DNA of 64,000 nucleotides from Eublepharis macularius (lineage: Eukaryota > Chordata > Lepidosauria > Squamata > Eublepharidae), in NCBI RefSeq assembly GCF_028583425.1, contig NC_072795.1, positions 10,253,001-10,317,000 on the forward strand. The letters run 5' to 3'. The stretch's first letter is position 1; each line of letters opens with the position of its first letter. Positions 59,201 to 64,000 of the stretch are shown one piece after another. A program made the position numbers and the translations under genes. The notes under the pieces are model-generated. The model was given only the letters and a program-made list of their open reading frames with translations. It was not told where the DNA came from and did not search any database.

Positions 59201-61051
59201 ACTCGCGCAAGAAAATGCGATATTTCGCGTTTTCCCCAGCACAATCCACAACATTGTGGCATGGAGCGGCTTCAGGTAAGCCATCTGGAAACGGCCAGGG
59301 CCTCAAAATCAAACAAACAAAAACCTTTAACCTTGAAATAGTCTTCCAGTTGTCTGTACTTTGGAGACCTCAAGCACTGCATTGCTGCAGAGACTGCCCA
59401 TAGAGCATCCTCCACCATTTTAAGATTCTACTCCACAAAAGGAGCCTCCTTTATCCCTGCTGCAATCGAGGTCTTCCTAGGAGTGGTTGCATCTCAGCTG
59501 TTATATGGTTCTCAGCCCTGTATCTACTGGAAGTTGTACAATCCAAGTTCCTGCAAAAGCCTTGAAGTCCCAAATGCCCTTCTTAGACTAGAGACTGGGT
59601 TGATCTTCTTGAAGACACATATGTGGCTACATGCATCCACCTATTGGTTAAAACTCATCTTCAATGTGGTGGGTTTTGTACCCTTGATTCTTGTTGATAG
59701 CTAATGTTCAACCTGGCAAAGAGCAATCAAGGGGAAACTTCAGGAGTTTGACCTTTCCCTCCAAGTTTTATTGCATCTTGATTACCAAAAAGCAAAAGAA
59801 ACAATTAAACAGCAGCTCTGGGATCACACCCTACAACCAGATAGCGCACAGATACAGAAGTATCTGCAGTATCCCAAATACTTCCAACCAGCAGATTACC
59901 TTACATCTCTTGAGATTCCCAAATATTAGAGAACTTTTATGCTTGCACACTTCAACATTCTACCTTCGGCCCTCCTGGATGGTAGATACCATGTTCCACT
60001 CCCTCAACTGCTCTGCCCATTCCCTAGAGAGAAAGTAGAGTCTATTGAATGTGTTCTGCTGCTCTGCTTATTCTATAACGACATCCAATGTCAATATATA
60101 GCTCCAATGTTGTCAACTTTACCAGGAAGATCTGAATGAATTCATGCCTCCTTCCTTCTTGCAGACTCTTCCCAGGAGATAACGAATAAAGTTGCTAAAT
60201 TTTGCCTTCCGGCATGCAGGAGAGCAAGCAACTGACTGAGCATTAATAACTTTATTTCTATGTCGGAGGAAGGTATCTTATCTCTGCCCCCCAATCTGCA
60301 TTTACTGCTCTGTGCATTTCACACTGCATGTGGGCTCCCTATTTTTTAATTTATTTTTTGTTTTATTTTACTTAATTTTTATTCATATTTCCATTATTGC
60401 TGACTTTCTGGAACGGATCTTCTATCATAATAGACTTATTTTATTTATTTATATCATATTCATATTCCGCCCTCCCTGCGAGCGGGCTCAGGGTGGATAA
60501 CAACAACTCGATTGTTGTTGTGGGTTTTCCGGGCTGTATTGCCGTGGTCCACGGCAATACAGCCCGGAAAACCCACAACAACCATCGTTCTCCGGCCGTG
60601 AAAGCCTTCGACAATACAACAACTCGATTAATTGATTAGTTGCTTGGTTGATGGACTGCTGAGTTTATGTAACAATGAAACCAATGACAATCAGTCAGAT
60701 GGCAGTGCCAAAGGACAAATATCATAAATGCGGAAAAAAATCATTTTCCGGTTTTCGCCAACCGGAGGAATCTAAAAGTGACTGCAATGTTTGAAGGCTT
60801 TCTCTGCTGTCTCTCGTGTCTTGTACCTGCCGGGAGGACAACGACAATCTTGTTCTTTCCCCAGTTTTTACTCTTTCCAGCAACTTACCTCGGCCTTTTG
60901 CTATAGCAGTCAGGTAAGGGGTCAACGGCCGGTCAGCAAAGTCTTCAGAATGGTTGATTAGCCCTTCCTTCACTGCCTCAAATCCAGACAGTACAATGAT
61001 AGGTACAGGTCCTACCCATACAGTGTAAATGTTTCCATATTGCTTTGCCAG
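27471..61051 (-). CDS. CYP2J-like: Cytochrome P450 family 2 (CYP2J-like), exons 2-9, exon 1 outside the window
   Basis: This is a microsomal monooxygenase of the CYP2 family; mammalian CYP2J enzymes oxidise arachidonic acid and drugs in the ER, but the substrate here is unknown. Joined exons are 61051-60889, 44996-44847, 42036-41876, 34824-34648, 33787-33646, 32058-31871, 30244-30103 and 27661-27471, giving about 437 residues. With a usual exon 1 of about 60 residues the protein would be near 497, normal for the family. Visible motifs are the C-helix GHTWKQQRK, the I-helix AGTAT (usually AGTET), the K-helix ExxR in HEIQR, FNPNHF in the PERF region, the haem loop PFGTGARVCLG, and the C-terminus CAVPRCSTS. 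The frame is intact and every border is GT/AG. The membrane anchor and the proline-rich PPGP would be in exon 1. Introns 2 and 4 are swollen by transposons. Confidence 0.92.
27859..28072. mobile_element. 214-bp almost perfect CpG-rich palindrome
   Basis: Two 105-bp arms (27859-27963 and 27968-28072) are complementary with a single mismatch I can find, around a 4-nt TCGT loop. The ends are GGGCCGATTCCAGAC and GTCTGGAATCGGCCC. The arms are rich in CpG (CTCGCGCGAGTTTTGCGCG). A diverged relative lies at 59084-59296, so it is a dispersed foldback element. I cannot read a clear target duplication. It lies in intron 8 of the P450 gene. Confidence 0.85.
28150..29041. other. Intron 8 sequence with a local duplication and a SINE-type tail
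   Basis: The segment AACATTTCTTCAGGAAGTTT recurs at about 28340 and 28443, each preceded by TAAAGCAA. At about 28980-29041 a tail reads GCCCTGAGCCCACTTGCGGG then GGATATAAATATGAAA, the usual 3' end of a squamate SINE or LINE. Confidence 0.4.
29632..29825 (-). repeat. Interspersed squamate repeat in intron 8
   Basis: The counterpart of 13222-13428 in the duplicated arm. Landmarks are GTTGTCAACTCCAGGTTGGT and ATGCCATAAAGTTCACCCTC. Confidence 0.6.
30103..30244 (-). CDS. CYP2J-like: P450 exon 8
   Basis: 142 bp; acceptor CCTTGTAG, donor GTAAAAG. It encodes [20 protein letters not shown] to [13 protein letters not shown], the start of the haem loop. A near-identical copy lies at 12836-12977 on the other strand. 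Confidence 0.93.
31524..31830 (+). mobile_element. tRNA-derived SINE ending in a (TTATCA)n microsatellite
   Basis: A box TGGTGTAGTGGGTTAAGAGC, B box GGTTTGATTCTCCAC, body AGCTGAGTGACCTTGGGTCA, 3' end GGGCATTAAGTTGTATAAAT. It is followed by about 14 units of TTATCA (31742-31825), which give artefactual poly-isoleucine and Met-Ile frames. It lies in intron 7 of the P450 gene. Confidence 0.85.
31871..32058 (-). CDS. CYP2J-like: P450 exon 7
   Basis: 188 bp; acceptor TTTCCTCAG, donor GTGCAG. It encodes [17 protein letters not shown], the K-helix [13 protein letters not shown] with the ExxR pair, and [20 protein letters not shown] ending PK at a codon boundary. A TTATCA microsatellite begins about 45 bp into the following intron. 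Confidence 0.93.
32521..32987 (+). mobile_element. 5'-truncated L1 fragment in P450 intron 6
   Basis: The target duplication AAAATATATGATAAATTTT is present on both sides (ending at 32520 and at 33008). The open stretch to 32868 encodes an L1 ORF2p C-terminus ([29 protein letters not shown]). It ends AATAAAAATATTGGGG. It belongs to a different subfamily from the L1s at 17394 and 35691. Confidence 0.8.
33646..33787 (-). CDS. CYP2J-like: P450 exon 6
   Basis: 142 bp; acceptor CAACAACAG, donor GTAAG. It encodes [20 protein letters not shown] and the I-helix [23 protein letters not shown]2 enzymes normally have AGTETT; here Glu is replaced by Ala (codon GCA), while the following Thr is kept. Confidence 0.93.
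34648..34824 (-). CDS. CYP2J-like: P450 exon 5
   Basis: 177 bp; acceptor TTTCCTGTAG, donor GTAAGT. It encodes [20 protein letters not shown] and [15 protein letters not shown], covering the F-G region and the DFID motif typical of CYP2 exon 5. Confidence 0.93.
35691..38461 (-). mobile_element. Young 5'-truncated L1 in P450 intron 4
   Basis: The 16-bp duplication TTTCTTAATAATTCTA lies at 35675-35690 and 38462-38477. On the minus strand the element starts within the reverse transcriptase ([20 protein letters not shown]) and ends with an AT-rich 3' UTR and poly(A) (the T run at 35691-35699). ORF2 is broken only by one frame change near 37925 and one in-frame stop at 37257-37259, indicating recent insertion. 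It is the same subfamily as 17394-19486. Confidence 0.9.
36381..38461 (-). CDS. L1 ORF2p, reverse transcriptase to C-terminus, two breaks
   Basis: Segment 1 (38461-37922) carries reverse transcriptase motifs [34 protein letters not shown] and the active site FADDIML. Segment 2 (37925-37257) holds [20 protein letters not shown] and [20 protein letters not shown]. Segment 3 (to 36381) carries the CCHC motif [18 protein letters not shown] and ends WQFENY. Segments 2 and 3 share a frame and are split by one TGA. The endonuclease domain is lost by 5' truncation. Confidence 0.88.
38687..39200. mobile_element. Left end of a hAT non-autonomous element
   Basis: Starts TAGACATAGGCATGAACTGG with subterminal AACGAACCACAAGG and TTCGTGAAAAAATCAC arms like those at 13457-13868. 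I could not find a matching right end or target duplication, so the right limit is arbitrary. Confidence 0.5.
39391..40790 (-). mobile_element. L2/CR1-like LINE, 3' part
   Basis: On the minus strand 40753-40349 translates to a degraded reverse transcriptase tail with the order [55 protein letters not shown]. This matches the layout of L2-type ORF2 (LGVxxDPxL...FxQL...LPxLxxxDLAxVxxALV). Downstream is a 3' region ending GTGTAATCCACCTTGGATCT and an AAT/GGA-rich tail (39395-39440). Confidence 0.6.
41084..41232. mobile_element. 150-bp palindromic MITE
   Basis: The left arm GTTCCGCACACGTTGGATAA and the right arm TTATCCAACGTGTGAGGAAT are inverted, with a looped centre containing TTTTTTTGTGTGCGGAACAAAAAA. 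The arms differ at a few sites. No clear target duplication. It lies in P450 intron 4. Confidence 0.7.
41876..42036 (-). CDS. CYP2J-like: P450 exon 4
   Basis: 161 bp; acceptor TATTTGCAG, donor GTAAGT. It encodes [20 protein letters not shown] then [20 protein letters not shown], matching the CYP2 exon 4 landmark FDP...VSNxIC...FG. Confidence 0.92.
42150..43140 (+). mobile_element. SINE fragment interrupted by a hAT element
   Basis: The body TTGCTGGGTGACATTGGGTG stops at 42189 and resumes at 43008 as GTCACATACTCTCAGCCTAA, then CTCACTGGGTTGTTGTGACG and GCCACTTTGGGTCCCCATTG. This is a typical squamate tRNA-SINE 3' half ending in an ATAAAGGTGGTATAGACG-type tail. Confidence 0.65.
42190..43007. 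mobile_element. hAT non-autonomous element, 818 bp
   Basis: Ends TAGAGATGGGCACGAACAG and CTGTTCGTGCCCATCTCTA-like sequence are inverted. The perfect 8-bp duplication GTCACATA lies at 42182-42189 and 43008-43015. The interior contains two diverged AATAATAGCTTGGCCC blocks and is shared with 23920, 57362 and 62013. It lies in P450 intron 3. Confidence 0.93.
43862..44085. mobile_element. Complete TAAGACTAACC foldback element, both arms
   Basis: The left arm begins CAGAGGAGTTAGCTGTGTTA and the right arm is its near complement ending TACTGGACTTTTTACTATT. The centre is GCATGCAGGGTATCCATGC. This copy shows that the family is a long hairpin rather than a SINE. Confidence 0.7.
44086..44290 (+). mobile_element. 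tRNA-derived SINE, 5' truncated, with (GTT)n tail
   Basis: Begins within AGCCAGCTGAGTGACCTTGG, runs to CTGAAGGGCGGTATATAAAT and ends in about ten GTT units (44251-44283). Confidence 0.8.
44847..44996 (-). CDS. CYP2J-like: P450 exon 3
   Basis: 150 bp; acceptor ACCGTAG, donor GTATGT. It encodes [20 protein letters not shown], with the C-helix WxxxR haem-propionate contact (Trp and Arg present as WKQQR), then [20 protein letters not shown]. Confidence 0.92.
45935..46909 (+). repeat. Minisatellite array, left block, about 20 units
   Basis: Units of about 48-58 bp carry TGGGATCAGGAGTGGAGCAG and GTGGCAATGCCCACCCC. It is continuous with 51080-51775 before the Penelope-like insertion. Each unit has an E-box-like CAGGTG. 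Open frames of up to 212 codons here are not considered genes. Confidence 0.9.
47851..49488. mobile_element. Chimeric insert inside the Penelope-like element
   Basis: Starts TAGGGATGTGCGTTTCGGCA, a hAT-like terminus with GCCGAAA-rich subterminal repeats. I find no matching right end. It contains a duplicated block of about 170 bp (about 48285-48430 and 48462-48603, GGTGGCATTTTGCATGCAAA), another duplicated block (about 49115-49250 and 49245-49395, CTTGAACAGCTTTAGGTTAC) and an inverted pair (about 48905-48975 and 49418-49488). Confidence 0.55.
49664..50167 (-). CDS. Penelope-like GIY-YIG endonuclease domain
   Basis: This 167-codon frame contains a cysteine pair cluster CGRCQIC, then the GIY-YIG core [20 protein letters not shown], the catalytic-Arg region [10 protein letters not shown], and a C-terminal [17 protein letters not shown]. 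This is the layout of the C-terminal endonuclease of Penelope-like retroelements, which nicks the target DNA. The upstream reverse transcriptase is missing, so this is a remnant. The first Met may not be a true start because the domain is normally internal. Confidence 0.8.
   Translation of the reverse strand: MNLSQKLDFGGHRIKGNNLIWADICYTEDLKHLPEGNFKCGRCQICKLFLEGKEFNFKDYRHVIHHFANCQTKGVVYVIECPCKLLYVGCTSRPIKVRILEHISRIRNDIQEAPFTQHFKEYKHLENDFMVTILEVVNRKDRESIQAKLLQREAFWIFRLESAKPKS
51080..51775 (+). repeat. Minisatellite array, right block, about 14 units
   Basis: Same family and orientation as 45935-46909. It continues to within about 50 bp of the Helitron 3' end. Confidence 0.9.
52335..52434. repeat. 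(GGAA)n microsatellite, about 24 units
   Basis: Uninterrupted GGAA tetranucleotides follow a GAAGAAGGGA lead-in. The poly Lys-Glu-Gly-Arg and Leu-Pro-Ser-Phe frames over it are artefacts. Confidence 0.97.
52490..52870 (-). mobile_element. L2/CR1-like LINE 3' region
   Basis: Contains TATACTCTGTCTTTCCCATA, then AGGAAGCCCATTCCACAGGG and AGAGCTATGGTGGGAAAAGC, a layout comparable to 40150-40230 (GGGCAGGCCATTACATAAGG, CTACCACAGAGAAAG). Confidence 0.5.
52871..54286. other. Unassigned intron 2 sequence
   Basis: No motif recognised. Frames of about 60-75 codons on both strands look accidental. Confidence 0.35.
54287..55530. other. GC-rich block, possibly an old LTR, with 54-bp tandem repeats
   Basis: It starts TGTCAGGGCTTGTTGCTG, has a TTATATAGGG box-like motif at about 54583 and AATAAA at about 55447, a composition seen in some reptile LTRs. 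No flanking duplication or 3' CA end was found. If it is an LTR it is a fossil without coding parts. A 259-codon minus-strand frame (54539-55318) depends on the tandem repeats and GC content. Confidence 0.3.
54757..54915. repeat. Three tandem 54-bp units
   Basis: Units begin GGCCTTGCTCGCGAGGAGCT and contain CCAGCCAGCTTCTGTGCTGC. The first two are nearly identical and the third diverges at its end. Confidence 0.85.
55531..57361. other. Unassigned intron 2 sequence
   Basis: No gene or clear repeat seen. The stretch at about 57205-57300 (GAACTGTATAAATCCTAG, then CTCATCTTCC) has a TATA-like motif but no partner repeats. Confidence 0.3.
57362..58456. mobile_element. hAT non-autonomous element, 1095 bp, with nested foldback retroelement
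   Basis: Ends TAGAGATGGGCACGAAGAG and CTGTTCATGCCCATGTCTA-like sequence are inverted. The flanks AGTACAAC and ATTACAAC match at 7 of 8 bases. The interior is shared with 42190-43007 and 62013-62719. The element at 57422-57681 is a later insertion. Confidence 0.9.
57422..57681. mobile_element. Foldback retroelement with hammerhead-like core
   Basis: Flanked by the 16-bp duplication ACAGCCCAATCTGCTG (57406-57421, 57682-57697). The left part GTTGTTGGGGGTTTTCCGGG and the right part are complementary over about 100 bp (GGCAATACAGCCCGGAAAAC). The right tail ends GTGAAAGCCTTCGACAAT. The long duplication points to target-primed reverse transcription rather than a DNA transposon. The core CTGAAGA, stem GCCAGC/GCTGGC, GAAACGTC (57561-57595) resembles the hammerhead motifs known from Penelope-like elements. 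Confidence 0.75.
58458..58625 (-). repeat. Interspersed squamate repeat
   Basis: Contains ACAACTAATCTCCAGTCTAC, TTCCCCTGGAGCAAATTCAT and GAGTTCCCAACTCAGAGTTG, the family also at 2262, 13222 and 29632. Confidence 0.6.
58640..60260 (+). mobile_element. Decayed LINE, same family as 25590-26830
   Basis: At 58865-59060 a reverse transcriptase piece reads [19 protein letters not shown]. At 59939-60139 the C-terminal part reads [34 protein letters not shown] and [10 protein letters not shown] 213-bp foldback element (59084-59296) is inserted between. Many frames are broken. Confidence 0.65.
59084..59296. mobile_element. Diverged copy of the CpG-rich palindrome
   Basis: Arms GGGCCGTTTCCAGATGGCTT and AAGCCATCTGGAAACGGCC match the ends of 27859-28072. 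The centre keeps TCGCGCGAGTTTTG and CGCGCAAAACTCGCGC. Several CG sites read TG or CA, as expected for an older, methylated copy. Confidence 0.8.
60430..60660 (-). mobile_element. SINE/LINE-type tail split by a foldback retroelement
   Basis: The minus-strand tail (CCGCCCTCCCTGCGAGCGGG then CTCAGGGTGGATAACAACAA) is interrupted at 60514 by the element below and resumes at 60616. Confidence 0.5.
60514..60615. mobile_element. 102-bp foldback retroelement
   Basis: Flanked by the 14-bp duplication ACAACAACTCGATT (60500-60513, 60616-60629). It has the same termini as 57422-57681 but lacks the middle with the hammerhead-like core. The hairpin GTTGTTGTGGGTTTTCCGGG to CCCGGAAAACCCACAACAAC is perfect, followed by the same tail GTGAAAGCCTTCGACAAT. 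Confidence 0.8.
60889..61051 (-). CDS. CYP2J-like: P450 exon 2
   Basis: 163 bp; acceptor TTGGCAG, donor GTAAG. It encodes [20 protein letters not shown] then [20 protein letters not shown], the A helix to beta-1 region of CYP2 proteins, and ends in a split Gly codon completed by exon 3. Confidence 0.9.
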
Positions 61052-62012
61052 CTGCCAATTGAATCACAAGAGACAAGAGGAAATTTATATTTATTCAGTT
61101 AGTTTGTTTGACAGAGACACGTGCAGTTCACTATTCTTTACCTCTTCATCTCCTGGCCATATGTTCATCTCTGCCACTTCTTTCTTACAGATTTCCTTTC
61201 TCTTAGATTCCTGCCTTTCCCTCCCCCCAGCTCCAGTTCCTTCTCCTGGGGGCACTCTCACTTCTAAGCTTTCCATTATAGGCTTCTCTTACCTGTCCAC
61301 CCTCTCAGCTACTCAAGGCAAGTCTGAGAAATCTGTATTCTAGAGAATGGTTCATTTATTTAGTACATTTTATCGTCTTCATCTTCCAAGGAATTTTGTT
61401 TGTCATACACTATTTTTCCCTCCATCATATCCTCACAACAGTCCTGTAAGGTAGGCTAATCTGAGAGAGAGTGACTGGACTAAAGTCATCTATTGAGCTT
61501 CCCAGCAGACTGGGGATCTATTCTAAATCTTTTGCTTCTATATCCTGTTCATGTGAAACTGCCATAGATAATCAGAGCGGATCCACAGCTGAAGCAGAAA
61601 CACAACACAGAGTACCAGAGTTTATCCCACCTTTTGGTTCCTTCTCCCCCTTCCCCACACACACAATTAGAAGAAAGACAAGTTTTAGGAGAATGCTAGA
61701 AGTGCTTGAGGGTTTTCTAACTGAATATGGTTTAGAGATTTTTCATCTTCTTTTAAAATGTTGCTTTAAAAGAGGAGGGTACACTTTTATTTGGGCACCT
61801 GCTATTTGTTCTATAGATCTGTTTGGAAAGTTTACCCCTTTCCAAAGTCTGTAGTCTGTTGCTGGGAAGATTCAACTTCCATTGTGCCGAAAGAGAAATC
61901 AGGACACTCTTGCTAGATGAAACGTTTCTGTGCTGGTGCTCCCTGCGGTCAGACACCAGCTGAAAGATACTGCTTCTTTTTTAAAAAAAGAGAGTTCAGA
62001 CTAGCTCAGAAC
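61052..62012. other. P450 intron 1 sequence, no exon 1 seen
   Basis: This is the stretch upstream of exon 2. It includes part of a SINE- or MIR-like segment at about 61435-61500 (CCTCACAACAGTCCTGTAAG). I looked for a minus-strand leader peptide and PPGP-encoding exon and found none. Confidence 0.5.
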
Positions 62013-62719
62013 TAGTCATGGGCACGAACAGAAAAAAAATGAACATGGTGTTCATTGTTCGTTGCCATCCATGAACAATGAACAACGAACACTGATGAGC
62101 ATGATCCTGTTTATGAACATGTTTGTTGTTCATTGTTCATGGGAGCCAGCAGGCTCTCCTCCAGCCATCAAGATACCTACCACACCACTCCCAGAAACCC
62201 TACTTGAGCAGGAAGCAAGAAAGGGATCAATAATAAATAATAGCTTGGCCCCAGAGCCTGGTAGCAACCCTGGAACTTGAAGGGGTAGTTCCTTATCCCA
62301 CCACACACAAGAAAATTCAAGCTCCAATGCCCTCATTCTGTCTCTCTAACAGCAGCTGTCTCTCCCTGAAAGCCAGAGCTGGGAGCCCCCTCCCCCTGGT
62401 CTTTTCCTCTTGTAACAAATTTGGAGCTCCATTCCACACTTGGAAGGAAGATGTGCCTATCAAGCTAAATTGGGCTTAGATTGGGGTTTCCAGGACAACA
62501 GCAGGAGTTCAGACAGAGTTCATACAACCCCTGCCTAAGTTGCCATGGGAATTGATTGCAGGTGCCAGACTGTCTGGCTTGATGAACAGCAATGGACAGC
62601 AATGAACGAGGCTTGCAACGACCACCTGTTCATTTAGAATGGGGCCTCACGAACAGCTTGTTCGCGAACAGCAGATTGGGCTGTTCGGTGGCTTTTTGTG
62701 CTGTTTGTGCCCATCTCTG
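62013..62719. mobile_element. hAT non-autonomous element, 707 bp
   Basis: Ends TAGTCATGGGCACGAACAG and GCTGTTTGTGCCCATCTCTG are inverted. The 8-bp duplication CTCAGAAC is perfect (62005-62012, 62720-62727). The interior is shared with 42190 and 57362. Confidence 0.92.
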
Positions 62720-62959
62720 CTCAGAACAGGGCCACAGGAAGAAGAAAGGCTCATGCCCTCCACACAATGCCATTTTCTGGCATGAAAACTGTATGTGACA
62801 ATAGATACTTTGTATGCACAGATTCTCCATGTGGAGTAGCAAAGTCAACAAAATAACTCCCCACACATGTAGGCATGTATATGGGAAAAAAACAGTAATT
62901 TTGGGTTTGGTAATACTGAACTGGGGGGAAAACCCTGGTATCCACAATTCCCAAGAGAA

Positions 62960-63205
62960 GCCAGTTTGATGTAGGGGTTAAGAGCAGTGGGACTCTAATC
63001 TGGAGAACTGGGTGTGATTCCCCATTCCTTTGCTTGAAGCCTGGTGGATGACCTTGGGTCAGTCACAGCTCTCTCTAAGCTCTCTCAACCCCACCCACCT
63101 CACAGGGTGATTGTCATGAATATAATAATAACACACTTTGTAAACTGGTCTGAGTGGGCATTAAGTTGTCCTGAAGGGTGATATATAAATCAAATGCTGT
63201 TGTTG
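62960..63205 (+). mobile_element. tRNA-derived SINE
   Basis: Starts AGCCAGTTTGATGTAGGGGT with an A box, B box GGTGTGATTCCCCATTC, and 3' end CTGAAGGGTGATATATAAAT followed by GTTGTTGTT. Confidence 0.85.
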
Positions 63206-64000
63206 TTATACCGAATTGATTCTCTAGTTCAATTTGGTATTACAGAGCAAATTTGGTAACATTCTGCCATTTTCTATGGGAAATACAATTCAGAAATAGC
63301 TGATAGCCTGAGAGAGGGTCATTTTTAGACCGAATTTCACCAAATTTGCTGGTGACCTACTCCTGTTCTCTAATGATGCCCATGGTTCATAAAGTTTGGA
63401 CCCTTGGAGCCACTTTATGGCTTCCCAATGAATGTGCCCTCAGCCACCTCCTCTCTGCATTCTTTAGGGGGAAAACTATCTGGGAGCTATCCAGGGGTTG
63501 GGGGTGGTTTCCCTTTACGATGTATGGTGTGCCGTTCTCTCCTTTCCCTAACATCTCTCTCTGACTCTTCCCATCCCAGTGGCAAGATATCATTTCTGTG
63601 ACTTCTCATTTATCTGCAGAAATGTGTGCTAACACAGACTGGTGGTTTTCTAGAGTGTATGTGTGGTGGTGGGGTGTCTAAATTGCAGTGTGTTTTAGTT
63701 GTGCCAGATGAATCAACTGTCCTTCTGCTGGTTTTCTACTTAAGTTTTAAGTCTTGGGCAGAGCATTTCCCCCCACATTACAGACTCCCAGAGGATTCAA
63801 GCCAAAAGGTGGGCTCACCTCATTCACTCTGGAAATCCAAAGTTTGGAAAGTGAAGAGAGGCATGTTGACCATCAGGAAGACCAACTGCTCAACTCTCCA
63901 GGGGAGCAGGCGAGTGTGATGTGAGCTGAAAAGTTCACCCAAATGAGAAAGATGTACTCACTCACTATGCTTGTCGAAGGGCATGAGAGGAGCTTCTGAG
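63206..64000. other. Unassigned sequence at the window end, no exon 1
   Basis: No signal-anchor or PPGP coding on the minus strand. A palindromic ACCGAATTGATTCTC...CAATTTGGTAT motif is at about 63210-63260. The first exon and promoter of the P450 gene must lie further on. Confidence 0.4.

Noticed and set aside
63206-64000. Search for P450 exon 1
   Set aside because: No minus-strand leader with a hydrophobic anchor followed by a PPGP motif was found; exon 1 is taken to be outside the window.

Overview
This window looks like euchromatic DNA from a squamate reptile; a gecko-like lizard is my guess. The evidence is the repeat fauna: a tRNA-derived SINE ending in GGCGGTATATAAATCGAATG, several L1 subfamilies with long AT-rich 3' tails, Helitrons, many 8-bp-TSD hAT elements, Penelope-like sequence and L2/CR1-like LINE tails. 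I assign no species. No prokaryotic features are present.

The only host gene I can support is a cytochrome P450 of the CYP2 family (CYP2J-like) on the minus strand. Eight consecutive coding exons (2 to 9) lie between 61051 and 27471. They have the family's standard lengths (163, 150, 161, 177, 142, 188, 142, 191 bp), canonical GT/AG borders, compatible phases and no stop codon before the last exon. Exon 1 is not in the window and must lie beyond base 64000. A second copy of the last two exons lies on the plus strand (12836-12977 and 15564-15754). It belongs to an inverted duplication of about 4 kb (about 12172-16352 against 26935-30868). Its homology stops abruptly inside intron 7, so it looks like a truncated 3' copy.

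Almost everything else is mobile DNA, much of it nested. Bases 1-1163 hold the 5' part of a minus-strand Helitron filled with a roughly 50-bp minisatellite. Bases 1.2-12 kb are miniature transposons, SINEs, a GC-rich degenerate minisatellite and unassigned sequence. Bases 17.1-22.9 kb are an old L1 split by a younger L1, an ORF1-only (HAL1-like) L1 and a hAT element. Bases 25.6-26.8 kb hold a LINE that is neither L1 nor L2. Intron 4 of the P450 carries a recent L1 (35691-38461) and an L2-like LINE. Intron 2, nearly 16 kb, holds the deepest nest: an L1 3' fragment contains a Helitron (45845-51827), whose minisatellite contains a Penelope-like element with a GIY-YIG endonuclease ORF, which itself contains a chimeric insert.

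The most unusual items are the Helitron-borne minisatellite family with its nested Penelope element, a 214-bp almost perfect CpG-rich palindrome in P450 intron 8 with a decayed relative at 59.1 kb, small foldback retroelements carrying a hammerhead-like core, the HAL1-like element, and a missing acidic residue in the P450 I-helix motif.
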